Below are positions 22,433 through 30,720 of a stretch of 64,000 nucleotides of DNA, piece by piece. Source of the DNA: CAWCDJ01 sp963794265 (GTDB lineage: Bacteria; Acidobacteriota; Terriglobia; Bryobacterales; Bryobacteraceae); NCBI GenBank assembly GCA_963794265.1, contig CAWCDJ010000001.1, positions 1,364,001-1,428,000 of the forward strand. The letters run 5' to 3'. Below the pieces are notes generated by a model, which was not told where the DNA came from, did no database searches, and saw only the letters and a list, made by a program, of their open reading frames with translations. Numbering within the stretch: the first letter of the stretch is position 1; each line of letters opens with the position of its first letter. The position numbers and the translations under genes are program-made.

Positions 22433-25117
22433 CTATCCGCAACGAAGCAGATTTATGCCTTCCGCCCGGGATGCCCGCCTGGCGGGAATCAACGTGGCCA
22501 CCCATGCGATCGATGCGACAACTCCAATCGCGGCCGCGTACGCCGCGGGCTGCGCCGGTGTAATGCCATACAGAATGGTCTGGGTGAACTTCGCTGCCCA
22601 GAGCGCGAACAGGCACCCGAATGCGCCTCCTGTCGCGAGAGCTGACAGGCTCTGGACGTAGATCAACCTGCGAACATCCGCGGGGGCGGCCCCCAGCGCA
22701 ATGCGAATGCCCAGTTCGGGCCGGCGCTGTTCGACGAAGTAGGAGAGCACGCCATAGATACCGGCTGCGGCCAGACAAAGCGCGAGGCCGCCAAAAAGCG
22801 CGAATGTCTGGGCGAATACACGTTCCTGTACGACGGAATTGTCCACCTGCGCGCGCAACGTGGTGAGCCGGAAGCTGAGGTCCGGATACTCCTTGGTCAG
22901 CATGAGAGAAAGGTCGCCGAGCATCCGCTCGGCGGGCACGCGCGAGCGCAGGGCCACACTTGCCATGGGCGGCAGCTCCGGGTCTTGAGCAAACGGCGCA
23001 TAGAGAGTTGGCGGGACGGCCTCCCGCAAGTTGCGGTATTTGGCATCCTGGACAATGCCGACGATTTCGATCGTGCGCGGCGCGGGATCTGCCAGCGACA
23101 GCCGGCGGCCAATCGCATCGGTGCTTCCGAACGCCGCGCGAGCGAAGGTCGCGTTCACCATCGCAACCGGCAATGCGCCCGCCGAGTCGTGATCGTTGAA
23201 GGGCCGCCCGGCCAGAACCCGTGTCTCGAAGGTCGAGAAGAACTCCGGCGTGACGGCGTTGTAGTTCGTGTGGAGCGTCTTCCAGCCATCCCCGCTCTCC
23301 GCACGCACGTTGAACTGCCATGCCCCGCCGGAGATCGGCGTCACAAAGCAAAGGCTGCCGGATTCGACCAGCGGCAACGACCGGATTCGATCGAGCAACT
23401 GCGAATAGAAGGACGCGCGGGCCTCCTTGGGAATCCGGGTGCGCCGAAGATCCATATCCGCCAGCACCACGTTGTTTCGGTTGAAGCCCGTCTCGACCGT
23501 CAGGAGATTCCTGAGCGTGGCGCCGAAGAGCGCCGCGCCGATCATCATCATCACGGTGATCGCGACCTGGCCCGCCAGCAATACGCGGCGGAAACCCATC
23601 ACCGACGAAGAGATGGTGGCGCTGCCGCCCTTGAAAGCATCCGCGGGCGTGATGTGCGCGGCGCGCATCGCGGGCGCGAATCCGAACAGGATCGCGCTCA
23701 TGGTTGCGGCGGCACAGGCGAATCCAAATACCGCCCAGTCGAGCGACAGATCGAGAACCAGCGGGTCCGATGCCGGGGACGATACGCGCACCAGGAAGGC
23801 GGCCAGAACACGGGAAAGCAGGAGGCCCGCTCCGGCACCCGCCAAGGCCAGGGCGAACCCCTCGAACGCAAGCTGCCGGATGATGCGCCCGCGCGATGCT
23901 CCCAGCGCAATCCGCACCGCGATCTCCTTTTGACGCGAAGAGGCGCGGGCCAGGAGGAGATTGGCCACCGTAAACGAAGCCAGCAGGAGCAGAAGCAGCA
24001 CAAGGGCCGACAGGATCGCCAAAGGTAACTTGAAAGTCGTGCGGACATAGGACACGCCCGACGCCGCGGGCTGAAGCACGAAATTCTGCTTCAAATATTG
24101 CGGCCTCACGCCGGCCGGCAGTTTGGTGGGCAGCGTGGCCTGCATCGCGAGGGGGGACAACGCCGCCAAACGGTTCTTCGCCTGCTCGAGCGTCAACCCC
24201 GGACGAAGACGGCCGAAAACCATGATCCAATACCGGGTGGCATTCGGAAACGCAGACTCCTTGCCGCGCAGATAGGGCTCGGCGTCGAGCGGAATATAGA
24301 CGTCGGCCTGGCGCCCCACCGTGAGCCCGAAAAACCGGGGCGGCGTCACCCCGATGATCGAGAACGGCTTTCCTTCAATCAGAAGCGTCCGTCCAACAGC
24401 CGCCGGGTCCGCGGCAAAGGCGCGGTTCCACAACGCATAGCTGATCACGACCACCGGCTCCGCCGCGCCGGCGCGTTCGCCGGCGGGGCCAAACGTCCGG
24501 CCGGCAATGGCCTGCACGCCCAACGTGCGGAACGCCTCCGCGCTCGCGAATGCGCCGCCAATCTGCCTGGTGGCACCGTTCAACACCGCGTCGAAATTGG
24601 CGTCCGCGTAGGCGAACGCTCCCGACAGCACATCCTGCTTCTGGAGGACCTGCTTCCACAAGGCATACGTGAGGGTATCTTCTGCCTCTATGTACCCCCA
24701 GGACATGAAATTCCCGACCCGGAGATTCACCAGACCCGCGGGATCCTTCACCGGTAGGGCACGCAACAGCAGGGCGTGAGCGATGCTGAAAATGGCAGTG
24801 TTCGCGCCGATCCCGAGTGCCAGCAGGAGGACGATCAGGGCGCTGACGGTGCGGCTACTGCGGAAGCTGCGCAGGGTGTAACGGGCATCCTGCGCCAGAC
24901 TTTCGAGCCCGCTCCAGATCGAGGCCTCGCGCGTCCGCTCTTTCTCCACTGTGAGGTTCCCAAACCGCAGGCGGGCGTCCCTTTCAGCCTCCGAAGGGGG
25001 CATGCCTGCCCGGGCATTGTCCCGGCCTCTCATCTCGATGTGAAACTGCAGTTCCTCTTCGAGTTCGTCAAAGTGGCGGCGGCTTCGCACTACATTCCAG
25101 AAGCGTTTCCAAAACAT
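22433..25117 (-). CDS. Large orphan ABC permease (MacB/FtsX-like, ADOP type)
   Basis: An 894-residue membrane protein with an N-terminal cytoplasmic segment (ELEEELQFHIEMRGRDNARAG, about 1-75) typical of this acidobacterial permease class. A first hydrophobic segment LIVLLLALGIGANTAIFSI begins the MacB periplasmic core domain. Two FtsX-type blocks follow (about 375-500 and 770-890), with RQKEIAVRIALGASRGRIIRQL and ELGIRIALGAAPADVRRLI. No ATP-binding subunit is adjacent. It probably handles lipoprotein-, peptide- or lipid-type substrates, or mechanically couples outer-membrane factors. Directly downstream of a padR gene (9 bases), which probably regulates it. Confidence 0.9.
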   Translation of the reverse strand: MFWKRFWNVVRSRRHFDELEEELQFHIEMRGRDNARAGMPPSEAERDARLRFGNLTVEKERTREASIWSGLESLAQDARYTLRSFRSSRTVSALIVLLLALGIGANTAIFSIAHALLLRALPVKDPAGLVNLRVGNFMSWGYIEAEDTLTYALWKQVLQKQDVLSGAFAYADANFDAVLNGATRQIGGAFASAEAFRTLGVQAIAGRTFGPAGERAGAAEPVVVISYALWNRAFAADPAAVGRTLLIEGKPFSIIGVTPPRFFGLTVGRQADVYIPLDAEPYLRGKESAFPNATRYWIMVFGRLRPGLTLEQAKNRLAALSPLAMQATLPTKLPAGVRPQYLKQNFVLQPAASGVSYVRTTFKLPLAILSALVLLLLLLASFTVANLLLARASSRQKEIAVRIALGASRGRIIRQLAFEGFALALAGAGAGLLLSRVLAAFLVRVSSPASDPLVLDLSLDWAVFGFACAAATMSAILFGFAPAMRAAHITPADAFKGGSATISSSVMGFRRVLLAGQVAITVMMMIGAALFGATLRNLLTVETGFNRNNVVLADMDLRRTRIPKEARASFYSQLLDRIRSLPLVESGSLCFVTPISGGAWQFNVRAESGDGWKTLHTNYNAVTPEFFSTFETRVLAGRPFNDHDSAGALPVAMVNATFARAAFGSTDAIGRRLSLADPAPRTIEIVGIVQDAKYRNLREAVPPTLYAPFAQDPELPPMASVALRSRVPAERMLGDLSLMLTKEYPDLSFRLTTLRAQVDNSVVQERVFAQTFALFGGLALCLAAAGIYGVLSYFVEQRRPELGIRIALGAAPADVRRLIYVQSLSALATGGAFGCLFALWAAKFTQTILYGITPAQPAAYAAAIGVVASIAWVATLIPARRASRAEGINLLRCG

Positions 25118-25126
25118 GACAGTACC

Positions 25127-25462
25127 TCACGCGTAGCGAAGAAACTGGGCGACGGCGCCGGCGATTGCCATCCATCGGTCCTGTTCGGTGGCGAGCTGCT
25201 TTCGTCCGGCCTGAGTGATGGTATAGTAGCGGGCCCGCCGCTTGTTCTCGCTGGCGCCCCATTCGGCCCTGATCCAGCCGGCTTGTTCCATCCGGTGGAG
25301 GGCCGGGTACAAGGATCCCTCCTCGATTCGCAGGGCATTTTCCGAGCGGCTCTGGATATGCACGGTAATCCCGTAGCCGTGCATGCGGCCGCGGCTCTCC
25401 AAAGTCCGGAGCACCAGCAAATCGAGGGCTCCCTGCAAACAACCCGCTGAATCTTTGGCCAT
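25127..25462 (-). CDS. PadR-family transcriptional regulator
   Basis: A 111-residue winged-helix protein with LQGALDLLVLRTLESRGRMHGYGITVHI and the hallmark EEGSLYPALHRMEQAGWI, followed by the wing RRARYYTITQAGRKQL. PadR proteins of this short class bind palindromic operators and usually repress neighbouring transport genes. The neighbour here is the orphan permease nine bases downstream, a pairing repeated in Acidobacteriota genomes. Promoter evidence lies at 25487-25516. Confidence 0.93.
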   Translation of the reverse strand: MAKDSAGCLQGALDLLVLRTLESRGRMHGYGITVHIQSRSENALRIEEGSLYPALHRMEQAGWIRAEWGASENKRRARYYTITQAGRKQLATEQDRWMAIAGAVAQFLRYA

Positions 25463-25486
25463 ACGCTCTCTCAGACGTCTATGGAA

Positions 25487-25516
25487 ACATTACGACGAAT
25501 CTCTTCGCGATGTCAA
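25487..25516 (-). promoter_or_regulatory. Candidate sigma-70 promoter of padR-permease unit
   Basis: On the minus strand a perfect TTGACA (plus 25511-25516) is followed by an 18-base spacer and TAATGT (plus 25487-25492). The -10 match is weak. It lies 25 bases upstream of the padR ATG. Nothing else in 25463-25630 looks like a gene. Confidence 0.45.
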
Positions 25517-25630
25517 CAGATTTTTTGGTCTGAAACTACCCAAATTACAGTGAGAACAGGGCAGAGCTTCACAGGCATGGCGGGACGGGCTTGTTTATGG
25601 TAATCAGGTCCTGACAGGTTTTGTGCGCCG

Positions 25631-27205
25631 ATGAATGCCCAACTCATCTTTCGCATTGTGGGCCTGCGGTACAAGCTGCTCTGGGCTCAGGTGCGCACCC
25701 GAAACGGCAAAGTCGCCCTGCTGACGCTCGGATATCTCTTGCTGGCTGTCGTTCTGCTCTTTCTGTTGCTCGGAGGCTACGCCGCCGCCATGGCCGCGGC
25801 GCATTTAGGCCGGTTGGAGTGGATCGCACGGGCCATGTTGGGCGGATTGTTCGTGAGCGCCACTTCGGTTGCCGTGCTGAGCGGGCTTGGCATCCGGGAC
25901 GCTTTCTCGGATGCCGCCTTGCGAAAGTATCCCCTGAACGCCGGCGGGCGACTGGCAGCCAGGCACATCACGGGGCTGCTCGAACCCGTCTGGATTCTGA
26001 TTCTCGCGCTCGAAGCCGGGCTTGCCACGGGCATGTACGTGTTTGGCGGCGGAAACTACTGGCTTGGCTGGGCGGCGGTGCTGATCCTGGTCATTACGAA
26101 TTACCTGCTGGCATGGGACCTCGCGTGCGTCGCCGCCGGCCTGATGCGGCTCCGGGGCGGCAAAATCATGCTTCTCGCGGCCATTTTCGGCGCAACACTC
26201 CTGATGCTCCTGCTGGGGCCGGGCATGGTCAAAAGTCGGGCGTTTACCGCGGCGTGCCTGGGCGCTCTCCGCTACTCGCCGCCGTTTGCCGCCGCGGCCT
26301 TATTGATACCGGCGGCCGCTTCAAACGTTCTGGCAAATCTGGGGCTGCTGCTGCTGTGGGCGCTCGCGCTGCTGGGGCTGTTGCCCCGGCTGGAGCGTTG
26401 GTCAACGGCGTCGGTGACCGGGCAGGCGCCTGCCAGGGGTTGGGGCAGCGGTTACGATCGCGTGGCATCTTTATTCGGACCGCGCATGGCGCCGTTGATC
26501 GCGAAATCGCTCCGCTACTATCTTCGGTGCAACAAAGTCTGGTACATGTGTTTTGCCGCACTGATCGTGATTTTCAGCCAATTGGCGGGCACCCCGGTAT
26601 CCAAAGATCCGCGGGAACGATTCCTGCTGGCTTTGTGCATTTTCATGCTCGCCGGAATCATCGGCCCGCTGCCGGTGAGCACCAACCAATTCGGTTACGA
26701 AGCACCGGGCTTCCGCCGGTACCTGCTGTCTCCTGTTTCGCCCGATCGTTTCCTGCGCGCCAACAGTTACGCATCGATCCTGGTGGGTGGAGCCGAAATC
26801 CTGCTGCTGCTCCTGCTTTGGATGCTGTTCGCGCCCATGGCTTTCGATGCGCGGATGCCGCTCATGTTGCTGGCCAGCGCCGTCACCGGCATGTGCCTCT
26901 TCAACGCCATCGCGGTCTGGACCTCGATCCTGGCGCCCCGGGCGGCAAGCTACGACGCCCTGGTCGGGTTCAACGTCTCGGTCGCTGCGGCGGTGTCGCT
27001 TCAGGCTGTTCTGTGGCCGGCGGCGATTGGCGGCCAGGTACTCAGGGCCTACGCCGCACCGGACGCTGTGCTGCGGTATTGGTGGGTATCGGTTCCCGCG
27101 GCGCCGTTCGGTATCGCGGTCTATCTCGTGTCATTGCGGAGAGCCGGCGCTACTTTGACCCGAACCCGGGAGCGACTGATGAACCGCCTGGAGGGCAGGG
27201 GCTGA
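25631..27205 (+). CDS. Polytopic membrane protein, ABC-2-like permease of unknown substrate
   Basis: A 524-residue protein with about ten to twelve hydrophobic segments, for example VALLTLGYLLLAVVLLFLLLGG (residues about 28-49) and AEILLLLLLWMLFAPMAF (about 388-405). No nucleotide-binding or enzyme motif is seen. The layout (short amphipathic N-terminus, two clusters of membrane helices separated by a cytoplasmic loop near residues 240-300) recalls ABC-2-type exporter permeases with no ATPase partner nearby. Not recognised beyond that. Its 3' end overlaps the MFS gene on the other strand by 75 bases. Confidence 0.75.
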   Translation: MNAQLIFRIVGLRYKLLWAQVRTRNGKVALLTLGYLLLAVVLLFLLLGGYAAAMAAAHLGRLEWIARAMLGGLFVSATSVAVLSGLGIRDAFSDAALRKYPLNAGGRLAARHITGLLEPVWILILALEAGLATGMYVFGGGNYWLGWAAVLILVITNYLLAWDLACVAAGLMRLRGGKIMLLAAIFGATLLMLLLGPGMVKSRAFTAACLGALRYSPPFAAAALLIPAAASNVLANLGLLLLWALALLGLLPRLERWSTASVTGQAPARGWGSGYDRVASLFGPRMAPLIAKSLRYYLRCNKVWYMCFAALIVIFSQLAGTPVSKDPRERFLLALCIFMLAGIIGPLPVSTNQFGYEAPGFRRYLLSPVSPDRFLRANSYASILVGGAEILLLLLLWMLFAPMAFDARMPLMLLASAVTGMCLFNAIAVWTSILAPRAASYDALVGFNVSVAAAVSLQAVLWPAAIGGQVLRAYAAPDAVLRYWWVSVPAAPFGIAVYLVSLRRAGATLTRTRERLMNRLEGRG

Positions 27206-28444
27206 GAGTGGTGGCTGTGGCTCGGTCAGGTAGCCGCGCCAGTCGGCCCAACCCCACGCCACCGCCGTCAGGGTACCGAAAGCGCCCGCTACCAGCCCGA
27301 TGGTGCGCGGGCTGACGTATTGCGAGGCGATCCCGGCGGCTGCCATCGATACGATCATCATGGACCAGCGCAGCGAATCCAGGCTGGCGAACACACGCCC
27401 GCGATACTGGTCCGGCGTGTGGCGCAGCAACTGCGAGTTGTTCAGCACCGAAGTGATCGCCATCCCCACGCGCGAGAACAGCATCGCCACCAGCGCGGCG
27501 CTGTACGATTCCAGTTGGCTGAACAGCATGTAAGCAACGCCGTGCAGAAGGTACGATAGCGTGACCGTCCGCTTGTACCCGGCGAACCCGACGTGCTTGC
27601 CGGCGATATGCCCCATCGCCCCGCCCATCAACAGTCCGATTCCGGCAAAGCCCCAGATGGAGCCGATGCCCGCGGCTCCACGGTGAAACACCTGCTCCCC
27701 GAACAGCGCGAAGAGAATCTGCGCGGCGCCGCCGCCCATGGCCCATCCCACCGAAATCATGGCGATCCCCATCATCAGCGGCACGGACCGCATATATGCC
27801 AGCCCTTCGCGGTACTCGTGCCACGGCCGCACCGCGGCGCCCACACGCCTGGCGGCGCGGAACCCGCCCGGCGCCGAAAGCCGCCAGATCGCCGCGGCGG
27901 AGAACACGAACGAGAGCGAGTTGATGATGAAGGCCCACTCGTATCCGAACTTCGCCGCGCTGAACCCGGCCAGCAGCGTACCCGCCGTCAAGGTAGCCCA
28001 CTGGGTAGTTTGGGTCAGCGAATTCGCGGTGTGCAGTTCCTCGGAGTTCGCGATGGTCGGCAGGATGGCCGAGCGGCCGCTGGTGAAAAACGGCGACGCG
28101 AACATCAGCAACGCACTCAGCACGTAGAGCAGCCACGGCCGCGGCTGGTGGATCGTGAGCACGAAAGCCAGCGCCACAACCGCGCGGATCAGGTCGCTCG
28201 CGATCATGACCTTCCGGCGGTCCAGGCGGTCCAGCACCACCCCGGCGATGGGGCCCGCCAGCACCGCCGGTATGGCGCGCGAAAGCATCACGCCGGAAAC
28301 CACCAGCCCCGACCCGGACTTCTCCATCACCAGCGCGAACACGGCGATGTTATTGAAGTAATCGCCCGTCTCGCTGACCACCTGCCCCATCCACGTATAG
28401 CGGTAATTGCGATTCCGGCGGAGCAGTGCCGCGAGAGACGTCAT
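27131..28444 (-). CDS. MFS transporter (enterobactin-exporter/MFS_3-like)
   Basis: A 437-residue protein starting MTSLAALLRRNRNYRYTWMGQVVSETGDYFNNIAVFALV, with twelve predicted membrane helices. The loop-2/3 signature is DRLDRRKVMIASDLIRA. The frame is open further upstream, but ATG 28442-28444 gives the standard N-terminus. This subfamily (MFS_3, EntS-like) exports siderophores or drugs by proton antiport. The last ~25 residues overlap the convergent membrane-protein gene. No siderophore genes are near, so the substrate is unknown. Confidence 0.88.
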   Translation of the reverse strand: MTSLAALLRRNRNYRYTWMGQVVSETGDYFNNIAVFALVMEKSGSGLVVSGVMLSRAIPAVLAGPIAGVVLDRLDRRKVMIASDLIRAVVALAFVLTIHQPRPWLLYVLSALLMFASPFFTSGRSAILPTIANSEELHTANSLTQTTQWATLTAGTLLAGFSAAKFGYEWAFIINSLSFVFSAAAIWRLSAPGGFRAARRVGAAVRPWHEYREGLAYMRSVPLMMGIAMISVGWAMGGGAAQILFALFGEQVFHRGAAGIGSIWGFAGIGLLMGGAMGHIAGKHVGFAGYKRTVTLSYLLHGVAYMLFSQLESYSAALVAMLFSRVGMAITSVLNNSQLLRHTPDQYRGRVFASLDSLRWSMMIVSMAAAGIASQYVSPRTIGLVAGAFGTLTAVAWGWADWRGYLTEPQPPLSAPALQAVHQSLPGSGQSSAGSPQ

Positions 28445-28578
28445 GAAAACTCCATGATACCCGAGCGCTGTTCGAAGATTCGCAAACGCCGCCCGGCGCG
28501 CCCCGTGAAACCCCGCCGCGGCCCAGAATCTGCGCTTTTCCGCAGACGGCCGGCATCGAGCCTCCACAGGGGTGAGAA

Positions 28579-29559
28579 GTGGAGAGGATTGGCAACGACG
28601 TTTTGCGCACTCTACTCTTTGTGGGTTTGTCGTTATCCGCCGCGGGGCAAGTGCCAGCGCAGGGAACCGCCCCCGGCACCGGCTCGGCGTCGCGCGAAAT
28701 CGCGCGGCCGGTTACCAATATCCTGGTCCATTCCGACCTGGTGCTGATCCCGGTGACCGTGACCGACGGCAAAGGGCGGATCGTCACCGGACTTCAGAAA
28801 GAGCAGTTCACCTTATTCGAGGACAAGGTACCGCAAACCATCACACAGTTCGATACCGAGGACGCTCCAGTCTCCGTGGGCCTGATCTTCGACGCCAGCG
28901 ACAGCATGCAGCCCAGGCTCTATCAGGCGCGCGCCGCCGTCAACGAACTGCTCGATAACGCCAACCCGGCGGACGAGTTCTTCCTGGTGCGCTTCAGCAC
29001 CCGCGCCGCGCTCACCGTCCCTCTCACGACGGACCGCGAGCGAGTCCGCCAAAGCGTGGAATCCATGGAGACAGGGGGCTCGACCGCGCTGCTGGATGCC
29101 GTGCTTCTGGGCATCGACGAGCTGAAGAGCGCGCGCCACACCCGCAAGGCGCTCATCATCATTTCCGACGGAGAAGATAACGCCAGCCACATTGCGGAAA
29201 GCAGATTTCGCGAACTGGTGCGGGAATCCGACGTGCTGATCTATGCCATCGGCATCAGCGATTCGAGCGGCTTCGTGCAAAACTTCCCGAACCCCAAGCT
29301 CACCGGTTCGGCGTTGCTCAACGATATTGCGACCCAGACCGGCGGGCGGCTCTTTCAGGTGGGCAAGCTGAAACAACTTCCCAAGGTCGCCACGACCATC
29401 GGATCCTGGCTGCGCAGCGAGTACGTGCTCGGTTACGCGTCGAGCAATGAGGAGAGGGACGGAAGATATCGCAAGGTCCAGGTCAAGCTGACCAGACCAA
29501 AAGGGTTTCCCAGGATGCACGCAGCATGGCGCCTGGGATACTACGCGCCGACGGAATAG
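28579..29559 (+). CDS. Secreted VWA-domain protein (acidobacterial VWFA-related type)
   Basis: A 326-residue protein with a signal peptide (hydrophobic about 10-24, cut near AGQVPAQG). An N-terminal module (VHSDLVLIPVTVTDGKGRIVTGLQKEQFTLFED) is the usual lead-in of the acidobacterial VWFA-related family. The VWA domain follows with the MIDAS motif DASDS (Asp105, Ser107, Ser109), and TGGSTALLDA and ISDGEDN give the other metal ligands. It probably binds a protein partner outside the cytoplasm. Its last 12 codons and stop are part of the composite repeat that recurs at 38178 and 44184. Confidence 0.9.
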   Translation: MERIGNDVLRTLLFVGLSLSAAGQVPAQGTAPGTGSASREIARPVTNILVHSDLVLIPVTVTDGKGRIVTGLQKEQFTLFEDKVPQTITQFDTEDAPVSVGLIFDASDSMQPRLYQARAAVNELLDNANPADEFFLVRFSTRAALTVPLTTDRERVRQSVESMETGGSTALLDAVLLGIDELKSARHTRKALIIISDGEDNASHIAESRFRELVRESDVLIYAIGISDSSGFVQNFPNPKLTGSALLNDIATQTGGRLFQVGKLKQLPKVATTIGSWLRSEYVLGYASSNEERDGRYRKVQVKLTRPKGFPRMHAAWRLGYYAPTE

Positions 29560-29692
29560 CGCCGCGGGCTCAACCCTCCACCCTGCCCGCGGCGGCGTTC
29601 CATCGCAGGCGGCGTCCCTGCCGCAGCGAAAGGTTGGCCATCTGCACCACCAGCGCGGCCTGAAAGGCGACGGGATCCACATGTTGATGGGC
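29524..29692 (+). repeat. Composite repeat, copy 1 (left boundary of Rhs island)
   Basis: A 169-base segment made of (i) the last codons of the VWA gene, (ii) ten intergenic bases plus the reverse-strand 3' end of a Gfo/Idh/MocA oxidoreductase (29570-29668), and (iii) 24 bases that match an internal part of a second oxidoreductase in plus orientation (coding DGIHMLMG). It is nearly identical to 38178-38346 over its full length and to 44184-44328 over its first 145 bases, with only a few substitutions. It marks the left edge of the insertion between VWA and oxidoreductase genes. Confidence 0.92.
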
Positions 29693-29703
29693 AGTTGAAC
29701 GCC

Positions 29704-29832
29704 ATGGCCAAGCAGATCGCCGCCGCCAAGAACATCACCTTCTCGCAGGCGTACGTCCGGGCCATGGCCGAGAACCCGCACCTTTACCGCGCCTACCTGG
29801 AACAGCACTCGCGCCAGCCCGGCGCACGCTGA
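29704..29832 (+). pseudogene. C-terminal remnant of an unidentified gene
   Basis: An open frame of 42 codons after ATG 29704 (MAKQIAAAKNITFSQAYVRA... ending QPGAR-stop), which also stays open upstream to the end of composite repeat copy 1. The helical SYxEAxRxMAxxNPxLYxAYLE style resembles the C-terminal helices of phage head-maturation or similar phage proteins. With no start context it is best read as a severed gene end, joined to the repeat at 29692. The parent gene is unknown. Confidence 0.5.
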
Positions 29833-29834
29833 TC

Positions 29835-30149
29835 CTACGCTGCCTTCACGGTCAACTTCACGCCGGCTCTCTTCTGCAGCACCCGGAGGATGGCGAAGAA
29901 GTTGGCCGTGCTCGGGTTGCCGCCGGGGCCCAGCATGCGGTGCAGGCTCTTGGCCGGCTTCCCCAGTTCCGCGGCCAACGGCTCGAAGCCCACCGTCGCA
30001 TTGATGACGTCGCGCAACACCGTTTTCCCCGTCGCTTCATCCCCATCGAGATAAGCGTTCAACGCTTCTGTCAGCAGCGCCTTGCGGAACGCCCCGTCCC
30101 GCTGCGCCCGCTGGTAAACCGTTTGCCGGAATGCCCTTGTCAATGCCAT
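29835..30149 (-). CDS. Type II antitoxin, HigA/HTH type
   Basis: A 104-residue protein starting MALTRAFRQTVYQRAQRDGAFRKALLTEAL. The ORF is open upstream to 30194, but ATG 30147-30149 gives the family N-terminus and leaves five bases after the toxin stop. It ends with the HTH-like region AAELGKPAKSLHRMLGPGGNPSTANFFAILRVLQ, typical of 'addiction module antidote' proteins. It should neutralise the preceding toxin and co-repress the operon at the palindrome 30499-30520. The gene order is toxin first, as in higBA. Confidence 0.9.
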   Translation of the reverse strand: MALTRAFRQTVYQRAQRDGAFRKALLTEALNAYLDGDEATGKTVLRDVINATVGFEPLAAELGKPAKSLHRMLGPGGNPSTANFFAILRVLQKRAGVKLTVKAA

Positions 30150-30154
30150 TTGCC

Positions 30155-30490
30155 CTACTCCCTGCCGCCCTTGCGGCGCTTGTACTCGGCCCACGCCGCC
30201 ACCGCAGCCGCAATCGCGGCGTTCTGCCGCTTCTTCGCGCTCCCACCCAGCAGGATCACGATCCGCTCACCGTCCTTGCCGAAGTAGACGCGGTAGCCCG
30301 GCCCGAACTCGATCTTGAGTTCGTACACGCCGCTGCCCACGCCTTCGACATTCGAGAAGTTCCCCTGACCCAGCCGAGTCAGCACCACGGTCACGCGCGC
30401 CGCCGCTGCCGCATTCAAGCCCTCGAACCAGCGCGCAAACAGCGACCGGCCCGAGGTGTCCAGGAACTCCCGGATCTCGATTTCCTTCAC
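30155..30490 (-). CDS. Type II toxin of the RelE/ParE (HigB-like) family
   Basis: A 111-residue protein starting with GTG (30488-30490): VKEIEIREFLDTSGRSLFARWFEGL. The frame extends back to ATG 30523, but those codons lie inside the palindromic operator, so the GTG is preferred. GVYELKIEFGPGYRVYFGKDG and IVILLGGSAKKRQNAAI give the family's basic core, an mRNA-interferase or gyrase-poison fold. It pairs with the antitoxin five bases downstream. Position: left end of the island, between a composite repeat and RAYT element 1. Confidence 0.9.
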   Translation of the reverse strand: MKEIEIREFLDTSGRSLFARWFEGLNAAAAARVTVVLTRLGQGNFSNVEGVGSGVYELKIEFGPGYRVYFGKDGERIVILLGGSAKKRQNAAIAAAVAAWAEYKRRKGGRE

Positions 30491-30498
30491 CGACCATA

Positions 30499-30520
30499 AT
30501 GGTAACACACACGTTACCAT
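30499..30520 (-). promoter_or_regulatory. Palindromic operator upstream of the toxin-antitoxin pair
   Basis: ATGGTAAC (30499-30506) and GTTACCAT (30513-30520) form a perfect eight-base inverted repeat around the spacer ACACAC. It lies nine bases upstream of the toxin's GTG start. This is the expected position and symmetry for autoregulation by a HigA-type antitoxin dimer. Confidence 0.7.
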
Positions 30521-30523
30521 CAA

Positions 30524-30720
30524 GGAGGCGCCACCCGGCCGCGCGGTATCAACCTATCAACCTGTTTTTGGAAGCTGCCGCTGGCAACAGCGTGCCATCC
30601 GTCTACCCGCCGCCCGGTGCGCCGGAAGGGTCCCATGGCCATCCTTCGGCTTGTGCCGCGAGCTGACAGCAGCAGCTACAGCCGTTGTGCCCTGCTCGCA
30701 TTTGAGAGGAGCGCGCTTCC
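30524..30720. other. Non-coding stretch between the TA operator and RAYT element 1
   Basis: About 200 GC-rich bases with no supported gene on either strand. A short repeat ATCAACCTATCAACCTG is present near 30549-30565. It probably is residual sequence from earlier insertions. Confidence 0.4.

Noticed and set aside
21981..24230. A 749-codon minus-strand frame within the permease/dehydratase region
   Set aside because: Out-of-frame reading of the two real genes on the same strand; arginine- and glycine-rich with no motifs.
22433..25117. MacB-type complete efflux transporter
   Set aside because: The N-terminal ATP-binding domain of MacB is absent and no ATPase gene is near, so it is called an orphan permease.
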